In this document: piece after piece, positions 23,101 through 30,755 of the stretch
Layout: the number at the start of each line of letters is the position of its first letter
Numbering within the stretch: the stretch's first letter is position 1
Origin: Paramacrobiotus metropolitanus
Taxonomy: Eukaryota > Tardigrada > Eutardigrada > Parachela > Macrobiotidae
Length of the DNA stretch: 64,000 nucleotides
Direction: 5' to 3'
Assembly (NCBI RefSeq): GCF_019649055.1
Contig: NW_026570319.1
Location: forward strand, 372,001 to 436,000
Translations under genes and position numbers: made by a program
Notes under the pieces: generated by a model
What the model was told of the DNA's origin: nothing
The model's input: the letters and a program-made list of their open reading frames with translations, nothing else
The model's database searches: none

Positions 23101-24751
23101 GATGTTAATAGTAGATCAAGATCATGCACTCTTTAAGGCATTAGCAGAAATCCGTAAAGAATCGGCGGAGCAGTGTGTAAATGGCCTGAAAGTGTTAGCG
23201 TGGTTTATTGAAACTGTAAGAAAAATTGTCATGCCGCTTACCGTTCTAAGCCCGAGACAAGCGGCGCACCTGAAGCAGCCTTTGTACGAAGCGCTCACTC
23301 TGGAGAATATTGACAAAATATTTAGCGTAAGTTTTTCTTTTGTTCTAATATCACGGACAGCGATGGTTTATTCAGAGAAATTAACTAATATTTAACTTTC
23401 AGGAGATGAAGCAAGCTTTGTCAGAGTTGCAGCCGTCTTCTAACTGGAGAAAATCTTTGCCAAAACCTACATGGACTGGCCTGCACGTTACGGTATACGG
23501 GTCCGAAGAAGTGGCCAGGCGACTTTTAAATTCAGGCTTCCAGTTTGTTCTGCCCGGTAAAATGACCAGTGACCCAATAGAGGTAATTAATAACAAGAAA
23601 ACCAGTTTTTGTTTCATCTTGTCAAGAAGTTTCAGTTTATATGCATTTATTTATATATCATTATGTAATACGCATGTAATACTATGTATTTATTTATGTC
23701 TTTTGTATTTATTCATGTTTCATTTTATCAGATTGCTGATTTGCAACTGTTTTTAATCTTGCAAAACTATTTTTGTTCGATTTTAACAGAGGCTGTTTTC
23801 GACATTTAAATACGGCTCCGGAAAGGTGACAGTTGGGAAAGTCAAAGAAGAAGTTAAAAGGATGGAAACACTGCAGCACCTTACGGGCACTACTAATGTT
23901 AGTCGAATGGGGCGCCAAAAGCGGAAAAATAATGGAGTGAATTTTTCAACTTCCCCGCTGAAGAAAAAACGTAGACTGGACCAGCCACTACGTACTGCGG
24001 CTTTTAATTTTGAAACAGAACTCAATTACTTGCGCTCGCTTGGAGATTTTTCTGTTCAGTCGCCGTCCGATATTTTTGGGGAACTGCAGAATTTAAATGC
24101 CGAGCTGTGGACTTCAGTTCAACTTGTCACACTAACCTTTGAAAATCCGGTCACACTAAGCAGTTCCAAGAAAGGTAGAAGAAATGCATAGTTTAGAAAT
24201 ATCTATAGTTATTATTTTTGTATTTTTCAGACCTTGTCACTACTGGGTTGACTGATCTGGGAGGTTACATCGTTTCAAAAATTCAGAAAGGAAAATTTTC
24301 CTGCACCTCTTGCAAGGCCGGTATTGGCAACATGTTTGGAGTGATTTTTTCGGAGAGTGGCGGATTAGTCACGGCACGGTCGCGTACTGATTTTGGTGGT
24401 TTAAGCTTGCCATGTCCGCAACTAAGCGCGCTGTTGCAGTATGCACTTGGATTTTTCGAAAAGTTGCAAGAGATTAATGATTTTTACAGAGGTGATCGGC
24501 ATTTGGAAAGAGCACTCAAGTTGACTCTGTTAAATATGGAATTACATAGCTTTCATCCGCTTGGTGATATTTGTTTATGCGATCTTACGAAATATTTAGA
24601 GTACGAATGTTTGAAGCGTTTTTATAATACTGCCTTTAAAAATGATGTAAATGAGCGCCGAGCACTTGCTCTGAAGAGAACATACGGTGCTCGAAAAGCG
24701 GTACCGATGTCTACAGATCCCAGTAAGTTGAAAAAATTAAAGCAGAATTAA
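20115..24751 (+). CDS. Chimeric P-type transposase: nuclear-receptor fingers + SMAD MH1 + THAP + RNase H-like core
   Basis: Ten exons: 20115-20148, 20394-20506, 20561-20890, 20981-21351, 21404-22733, 22841-22987, 23066-23326, 23403-23582, 23790-24174, 24231-24751. All junctions are GT-AG with matching phases, giving 1,223 codons. (1) Residues 17-82 form a nuclear-receptor DNA-binding domain: C18-x2-C21-x13-C35-x2-C38, then C53-x6-C60-x8-C69-x2-C72 and CSSCRMKKCRALGM. (2) Residues ~112-209 are a SMAD MH1 domain, with AVKAVVRK, HVLVAKAFRW and YVCINPYHY; zinc ligands C150, C191, C199 and H204 are all present. (3) Residues 217-299 are a THAP domain, C217-x4-C222-x48-C271-x2-H274, ending ALPTLYM. 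(4) The transposase core has candidate catalytic D581 (SDQTF), D666 (SADNGAENMG), D704 with H707 (LDIIHLLKR) and E922 (SDPIERLF). The first ATG is provisional; an upstream exon is possible. Substrate DNA is presumably the 99-bp TIRs. Confidence 0.88.
20408..20653 (+). other. Nuclear-receptor-type DNA-binding domain coding segment, split by a 54-bp intron
   Basis: The first finger is in exon 20394-20506 and the second in exon 20561-20890; intron 20507-20560 lies between them, phase 0. The first-finger pattern C-x2-C-x13-C-x2-C with NYGVLTC and CRKFF fits the nuclear-receptor signature except for the last Arg. The second finger has one residue more between its first two cysteines and one fewer before the second pair than the usual x5/x9. 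The P-box reads CDSCR where steroid/thyroid receptors have CEGCK or CGSCK. Confidence 0.88.
20747..21130 (+). other. SMAD MH1 domain coding segment
   Basis: Spans the intron 20891-20980. The order helix (VLKAVKAVVRK), Cys (ETECVRFP), HVLVAKAFRW, Cys (SHSC), Cys and His (VCINPYHY) follows SMAD MH1 throughout; C-x4-H at the end is exact. The DNA-contacting beta-hairpin between FPHKS and HVLVAKAFRW is several residues shorter than in receptor SMADs. MH1 domains bind GTCT/GGC-type sites in SMADs. Outside SMAD and NFI proteins the fold is rare. Confidence 0.85.
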
Positions 24752-24852
24752 AACTCAATAGTTTCTTATGATAGAAAAACTGAAGTAGTGATTACTAATT
24801 CCAAACGCCGAGCGGGAAAGGCTAGTCGCGATGCTGTCCGCCTTGTGAGCGG

Positions 24853-24951
24853 CTACGTGGATAAACGGGTCCACAGATGGTGCAATGGCAGTAAAATCAG
24901 CAATAAAATTGATTAAAATTCCACTTCTGCACAATAACATAGTGTGCACTC
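24853..24951 (-). repeat. Right terminal inverted repeat of P-like element
   Basis: 99 bp, perfect reverse complement of 19641-19739. Confidence 0.92.
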
Positions 24952-24958
24952 CTGTAAC
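24952..24958. repeat. 7-bp target-site duplication, right copy
   Basis: CTGTAAC directly after the right terminal repeat of the P-like element, matching the copy at 19634-19640. Confidence 0.85.
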
Positions 24959-25053
24959 ATCTTCTCAGTGCGCGACAGCACTTCGTACCGTTTGAGCACG
25001 TGAATCAATTTCCTGCAGTTTGGCCACGACATGCTGCGGCAGGAGCGTCGTCT

Positions 25054-27145
25054 GGCCAGGTGCTTATGGCGGGCACCCGCCTTGGCGGGTGCGATGAGGC
25101 GGGTCTTAACCATCAGGCGGGCATTGCAGAAATGCATTTGCACAGCGCACTTTCCCGCTAGAGCGCATCCTTGCCGCAGTGCAATTCATATACACTCTAT
25201 TTGCTCCCGCTGCTGCACGCTTTATAACTTTGAGACCTTCAAAAATCACCCCTTGTAACATTGTTTACAAAAAAATATGCAGATCTTTCTAAATCGTTTT
25301 GTTGGGCAACTTGGTAGTAATTTGAAAAAATGCGTAATGCAAGATGCAGGTCTTGTCCCCAGTGACTGCTACTTTGGTAAACCACTTATTTTAATGGCTT
25401 CAAGAAACTCACTTAAGTTGCCAGAGAATTTTTATGCCTCCAATTTCAGAAAACCTATTTCTTTTACACGATTGTTACCGTAAAAGGCATAGTTGCAAAA
25501 TATTTAAATAGATATAGTTTGCCTACATAAGTTACCAGCCGTCTGTGAAAGCGATTAAATCTATGACATTAAGACAAGCAGTACAAAACTACTAAATAAA
25601 TTCAAAGCCCGCATTTAAAAAAGAAAGCAACTTCAGGTGACTTGACCACACAAACCAATATCTACGACTATTGTTTGCAGCGACGTCCTTTTAATTTTGC
25701 CTTCTAATATAGTTGTCTGATTAAAAAGCAACAATTAAAAAATGCCAACAGTTTTCGATAAAGCCGAAGAAAGAAGTACTTTGACTCACAAAGAATATCC
25801 TACTTCAGCTTAAAGGTAGTCTCACCGTTGAAAATTACATATGCGGAAGAAAATAAGTCGCAGCTTCTATTGACACAGAAAAGGGAAAGCTTGTAGTATA
25901 CCGCAATAAAATAGGCTGCAACCTAAATTCAAAAGAATGTTTTGGAAAACAATAAAATAGCAGCTTAGGCTACAGCCTAAATCAATAATTGTGTCTTGAT
26001 ATCAAGGAATGCATACCAAATAATTCTTTCTTATTTCGCTTGTACTCTGAGATAGAATCAGTTGGGAGAAAGGTTTTGTGAATGAAGTGAACGGAAGTCA
26101 GAAAACTTAGGCTGTAGCCTCAGTTAATAAAAAAAATCGAAACGTTACAGCGTAAAATCGCGCTTTACTCACCTCATCTAATTCATACAGATGTAACCTC
26201 TTTTAATTTGTGTTTCGAAACCATTGTGGGTGTAAACCAAGTTGTATGGGGACTATTGGGCATCGCAAAAACTACATATTATATATAAACTGTTAATAGA
26301 TCGATTTGCGTTTTTGGTTTGCATTTCACTGACTGTTCGATTGAATGTCTCGCAGATTTTTACGGCATGGTTAGAAGGCCTCTTGAAGTTTTCCTATTAG
26401 CAATAGAAAACTAAGATTATTAGAGAAATAACTCCTTAACCTTCCGGCATTACGATATTGACGAGATTCGGAGAAAATAGGGTCAATAGTTTTTTGAGCA
26501 TTTAAATGCATTATGCTTGGTAAATTGCTAACATCTATAATATCGTTCTGTACGTATTGCGGCTAATTTACGGTACCTACTGTTATGTTTAAATGTGGTC
26601 ACTTTTTCTGATCTGCGTGACTTACTATTTTTAATTTACCGTTAATTTTTCACAAAAGTTCTTTTATTTTGTTAGGTGCTTTGGAGTAGATAACTATTAA
26701 CGGCTGCTTCGAAAAATTAGGATGCTGTCAGGATATGGTGTCTCTCGTGTTTAACTTTTTTAAATCTTATTTAAAAATCTGAAAGTGTAAAGCGATCTAT
26801 GTCAAATAGCTTTCCATTATTTTGGCTTTTAATCGGTCTTCTGCGTTAACGTAAAACGTGTATGAAGCTGCTCCTTAGATGTATGAATGTCAAGAAATGT
26901 GTAAACGTTCGTTTTTATGACTTAGAAATTGAAAAAACTGTTCAGCCACGAAAAACAAAAAGGCGAATACACATAGCTGTTTAAATCGAAAAGGCTCGTG
27001 ACACAGTAGAAGTGCACTAGCGATTAGGCAAGTGCAGCGCAACTGATGCCTCAGTGCAGTGTGCAATTCGTCTGTGCCCGCCACTGATATTGATGCCCGC
27101 CTTATCGCACCCGCCAAGGCGGGGGCCCGCCATAAGCACCTGGCC
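25054..27145. mobile_element. Non-autonomous DNA transposon, 2.1 kb, 8-bp target duplication
   Basis: Inverted ends beginning GGCCAGGTGCTTATGGCGGG are similar over ~45 bp (about three mismatches). The 8-bp CGTCGTCT lies outside both ends (25046-25053 and 27146-27153). The ends contain an internal CCCGCC/GGCGGG hairpin and further subterminal GGCGGG copies. No transposase ORF lies inside; the core is AT-rich. An 8-bp duplication with subterminal repeats is typical of hAT-type elements, but P-type elements also make 8 bp and the terminal bases are not classic hAT. It splits a GMP synthase exon. Removing it with one duplicate restores an open 81-codon exon exactly. Confidence 0.85.
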
Positions 27146-27879
27146 CGTCGTCTCGGTGATGAACTCGATCTCGTGTTCGACGCGCGACCCGAACACGTAC
27201 ACCACCCGGCTGATCTGCTTGCTGATGCGCGGGATAATTTCGGCTAAACGGAACAGCACTTTCCAAGGGATCTTGCCGGTTTCTAGCTCCATCGACAGGG
27301 CGGCGACATGCTTGAACGAACGACCATCGCCCTGCAAGTGCAAACGTAGTGCAATGGAATTAGACACTAAATATTCATCCAAAGTCGGCTCTAAATTCGT
27401 GACTAATGACTAGCATACCACGCGAAATAATCTTTAGAAGAAATTAAAATTTCGAATTTAGAAGATACTTTAAATTTTTTAATTTGATTCAGTGCATTAA
27501 ATTACTGAAAACATACAATAAAATGCCTGTGAAATTGAAAGAAATTCACATTTTTCAGTCAAACCCGACGTTTTCATACGAGGTAATTTCCCCTTATCAT
27601 ATTGTTTTCTATTTGTTTTAAACCAACTGACTTCATTTTCACTTGTTTAATAAATTTATGTTATATATTTATTTTATCAAGTTCTGTACACAATTTTGCA
27701 AGTTTTCGTCCGCCGTGCACTGACCTGTACTCCAACGGAGCGGATGGGAAGCACATGTCCGGCAATATTGTAGTCACTGACCTCGTATAGAAAGTCGAGT
27801 TCTTGAATAAAATGCATTTTTGTTGCAAAAAAACTGGCTTACAAAAAACAGTGATAAATTACAGAAACTCTAAGCTACT

Positions 27880-28760
27880 TCTCATAGCCGCCACAATCCG
27901 GATTTTACATCAGGTTGTACTGCAGGATGTACATTAAGTAGGATTACAGGGTGTGATACAGAACGTTCATTTAATAACAAATGATATTTTAATGTACTTA
28001 ATTATAAAAAAAACAAATACTGTTACATCTACATTAAATATACACGAGAAAAAACATTAACATGAGAAATTACTAGAAGTATACAAAAAACTTTGGCACA
28101 ACGTTTTTAAGAACAAGTTATCGTTAACCCAGACATGCACAGCTTTATGGTGCATTCTAATGTACGATGGCTAACCTTTTAATATGACTGTAGTACGCTG
28201 CCCTGTAATGCTATAAAACAACTTCATCATAAATTAACGAGTTAAGACACCACAAATGTATTTGTTGATTTCACTAACAAACTTATTAGCATACAGCATT
28301 TCTAAAATTAAGAATTTAGCATTTCTGAGGTTTGGCATTTCTAAAATACCCATACCGGCAGAACTGTATTGTTTAAAGTAAAAACAAATATAGATATAAA
28401 TTTGTCACAAACTAGTTTATAAAAGCAAATAATGGCAAAATACAGAAATTCGAAGGATTTCTCGTAGCCTCTCCCAACAGGTTAAGCTCTGCAGATGGTG
28501 CATCAGGGTGTACTACAGGTTTTACATCAGGCTGCACTTCGGGCTGTACTGTGGGGTGTACATCAAGAAGTACTACAGGATGTACCTTAGGTTGTACTAC
28601 AGGACGTGCTGGACGTTTATTTACAGTATTAAAAAAAATAATGTTAAAATTCGAAATAATAAATATTGTTATATCTGTATTAAAGAAAGCACGAGATAAA
28701 AAACTGTCATAAAAACCACTATACAAAACTTCAGCACTACGTTTTTAGAACATGGTTGAA
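27880..28760. repeat. Pair of diverged direct repeats containing a short TGTAC-type minisatellite
   Basis: Segments at about 27890-28110 and 28500-28755 share a TGTAC(A/T)-CAGG-type short repeat followed by similar AT-rich sequence (a TACATTAAA/TGTATTAAAG stretch, ACGAGA, ACGTTTTTA). In the second copy about eight ~12-bp units (28500-28620) read on the minus strand as Val-Pro repeats. This looks like a diverged repeat family or an old segmental duplication, not a gene. Confidence 0.6.
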
Positions 28761-29900
28761 GTTGCTGGTATGGAGTGCATTAATATAGTATTACATATAT
28801 AGATATAGATATACATCATCGTAACAGTGAACTTCTGTATTAATAATTCCCTTTTAAAAGTAAAATTTTAGTTTTAGTTTGTCAAAAATATGTTCGTGAA
28901 AATTGGTTTAAGTTATTTCTTCAATGCTACCTAAACAGTTTAATTGCTTTTTACAGTAATGTCCAGTTTTAAAAACGGTGGAGTGAATTTTGTGACCCAT
29001 TAAAAGTTATCAATAACTTATTATCTACAAGGAGAACACGGCGACAACCAGTCAATAACAACATAAACAGGAATAGTGAAATTCAGCGAAACCGTTATCG
29101 ACAGAAACAAAACGTGAAAATGGTCTTTCATAAAAGAAAAACGAAAACTCTGACGCTGGGATTTAAAAACGTTTAAACGATCGCATGTATGGTTAGTTAC
29201 TAATGATATCTATAATTACACCTTTTGTAATTTGGATTTGAATCGGAGAAAATTTCCTTAAGTTTCTGTTTGCAATTAGGATTCGTTGGCTAGAAAACTG
29301 CTGATTGGCTGTGGGTGGGGTTCGTTATAGCGTTAGGTCTACGAGGAGCAATTTTCCCGTCAGCCGCGCGTCATTTAGAATGTCGTCTTCAAAAACTTTT
29401 AACTTTTGTTTCTTTCTGCGTTAAAATTTGTATGTGGAACCCTGAAAAATTAAGAATAGTTAAGCGGGCGAGCGTGGCGAGCCCGCGTTTCTAAATGAAG
29501 ATATTTGAGTTTCTGTAACGGAGATTACCCATTACCTTTGGGTCACCGCGTGACCTTTGGGTAGCCGACGATTTTTTTCGTGATTCCTATACAATTCAAC
29601 ATGCTGAGTCGAACTAAAGTACTGGGGAACCTCGAACCCGGGTCCCCGAGGTCGCCACTATGGCTTTCACTGAACACACCCAGTTTGAAATGCTGAGGTA
29701 CGCGCACTGCACACAGTTCCTCGAGGTGACTTTATGTTATGCATTTTTAAAGCACTTTAAAAACGCAAGTTTAACCGTTCGCGTTAATCCAACTCAAAAT
29801 AACCAGATTAGATTTTTAAACAATTTTCAAACGCTAGCTTCAATTATTTTGTAATATTCCTTTACATTTTAAAAAATTTCTAAATAATTTTAAAAAAAGT
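28761..29900. other. Non-coding stretch
   Basis: No convincing gene. A GC hairpin GCGGGC...GCCCGC lies near 29464-29486, with ACCTTTGGGT twice near 29534-29570. A short T-arm-like GGTTCGAGG on the minus strand near 29630 has no matching tRNA fold around it. Confidence 0.4.
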
Positions 29901-30507
29901 TCTAAATAATTCTAAATAATTCTAAATAATTCTAAATAATTCTAAATAATTCTAAATAATTCTAAATAATTCTAAATAATTCTAAATAATTCTAAATAAT
30001 TCTAAATAATTCTAAATAATTCTAAATAATTCTAAATAATTCTAAATAATTCTAAATAATTCTAAATAATTCTAAATAATTCTAAATAATTCTAAATAAT
30101 TCTAAATAATTCTAAATAATTCTAAATAATTCTAAATAATTCTAAATAATTCTAAATAATTCTAAATAATTCTAAATAATTCTAAATAATTCTAAATAAT
30201 TCTAAATAATTCTAAATAATGCTAAATAATGCTAAATAATGCTAAATAATGCTAAATAATTCTAAATAATTCTAAATAATTCTAAATAATGCTAAATAAT
30301 TCTAAATAATTCTAAATAATGCTAAATAATGCTAAATAATGCTAAATAATGCTAAATAATGCTAAATAATGCTAAATAATGCTAAATAATGCTAAATAAT
30401 GCTAAATAATGCTAAATAATGCTAAATAATGCTAAATAATTCTAAATAATTCTAAATAATTCTAAATAATGCTAAATAATTCTAAATAATTCTAAATAAT
30501 TCTAAAT
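29901..30507. repeat. 10-bp minisatellite, about 61 copies of TCTAAATAAT
   Basis: Nearly perfect tandem 10-mers; the only variation is T or G at the first base. The first ~32 units are all T. After that G and T units form blocks: 4 G, 3 T, 1 G, 2 T, 12 G, 3 T, 1 G and about 3 T. This indicates expansion by unequal exchange or slippage in groups. A short flank (29880-29900) has decayed copies. Confidence 0.97.
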
Positions 30508-30630
30508 GTTAGATCCAGCGTAGGGACGCGATGTGCGTTTAGCCTTCAGCTCTACCGGAAGCAGATTTACATGAACAACCCTCTTGTCATAGACCTGCAC
30601 GTGTGTAATACCTTCAATCCGGCACTTCCC
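30502..30630 (-). CDS. Possible terminal exon of an unrecognised gene
   Basis: On the minus strand an open reading frame with coding-like composition (THVQVYDKRVVHVNLLPVEL and a basic tail) ends at a TAG that lies in the last decayed minisatellite unit (30502-30504). A CACAAG that could act as acceptor lies near 30636. Further upstream another frame is also open, so the exon start is uncertain. I do not recognise the protein. Confidence 0.3.
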   Translation of the reverse strand, partial: GKCRIEGITHVQVYDKRVVHVNLLPVELKAKRTSRPYAGSNI

Positions 30631-30689
30631 TTGTGAATTGCCAAAGCAATAATGTTGCTGGAAGTGCTCGAAATTGCATGCGAAAGAAT

Positions 30690-30755
30690 TTCGATACCAA
30701 TTCCGAGTAATTGGAACTGGAATGACGGCAATTTAATTCCGATTACTCGGAATTC
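30690..30755. repeat. Inverted repeat (hairpin) with AATTCCGAGTAATT arms
   Basis: A left arm near 30697-30715 and a right arm near 30735-30754 are reverse complements over about 18-20 bp with few mismatches, separated by ~20 bp. A cruciform or a remnant of a small element is possible. Confidence 0.6.

Larger units (their letters stand above)
19641..24951 (+). mobile_element. Complete P-like DNA transposon with 99-bp perfect TIRs
   Basis: A 5,311-bp element bounded by terminal inverted repeats starting GAGTGCACAC. The left 19641-19739 and right 24853-24951 copies are identical over 99 bp, and similarity continues for ~27 bp further inward. The 7-bp sequence CTGTAAC is present immediately outside both ends (19634-19640 and 24952-24958), a target-site duplication. 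P elements usually duplicate 8 bp. The inside carries one intact spliced gene for a P/THAP9-type transposase. Perfect TIRs and an unbroken gene imply recent and perhaps current activity. It is inserted in an intron of the GMP synthase copy, in the opposite orientation. Confidence 0.92.
18536..27812 (-). pseudogene. GMP synthase (glutamine-hydrolysing), C-terminal exons, interrupted by two transposons
   Basis: Four minus-strand exons match the C-terminal third of GMP synthase, which makes GMP from XMP, glutamine and ATP. Exon 27725 up to about 27812 ends in LPIRSVGVQ. Exon 27331-27154 plus 25053-24989 contains GDGRSF and RVVYVFG. Exon 19330-19132 contains QMPVILIP and RPFITNDFMTG. Exon 18637-18536 ends in the family-typical KPPGTTEWE and a stop. 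Splice phases are consistent (phase 0). The second exon is split by a 2.1-kb insertion with an 8-bp target duplication; removing insert plus one duplicate leaves exactly 81 codons. The third exon needs a one-base shift just after FMTG, beside GGG/TTTTT runs. The intron between them holds the P-like transposon. No N-terminal amidotransferase or ATPase exons are seen upstream. It is either a dead partial copy or a fragment with base-calling errors. Confidence 0.85.

Noticed and set aside
24755-24949. 64-codon minus ORF at the right end of the P-like element
   Set aside because: It is the terminal inverted repeat read through; the same peptide arises from the left end.
28412-28726. Protein with Val-Pro repeats on the minus strand
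   Set aside because: It coincides with a short-unit DNA repeat that also occurs at 27.9 kb without an ORF; it is probably not a gene.
29610-29660. tRNA gene on the minus strand from a GGTTCGAGG T-loop-like motif
   Set aside because: No matching acceptor stem, D-arm or anticodon arm could be placed around it.
29901-30507. CRISPR-like array
   Set aside because: Units are contiguous 10-mers without spacers; this is a minisatellite in a eukaryotic genome.
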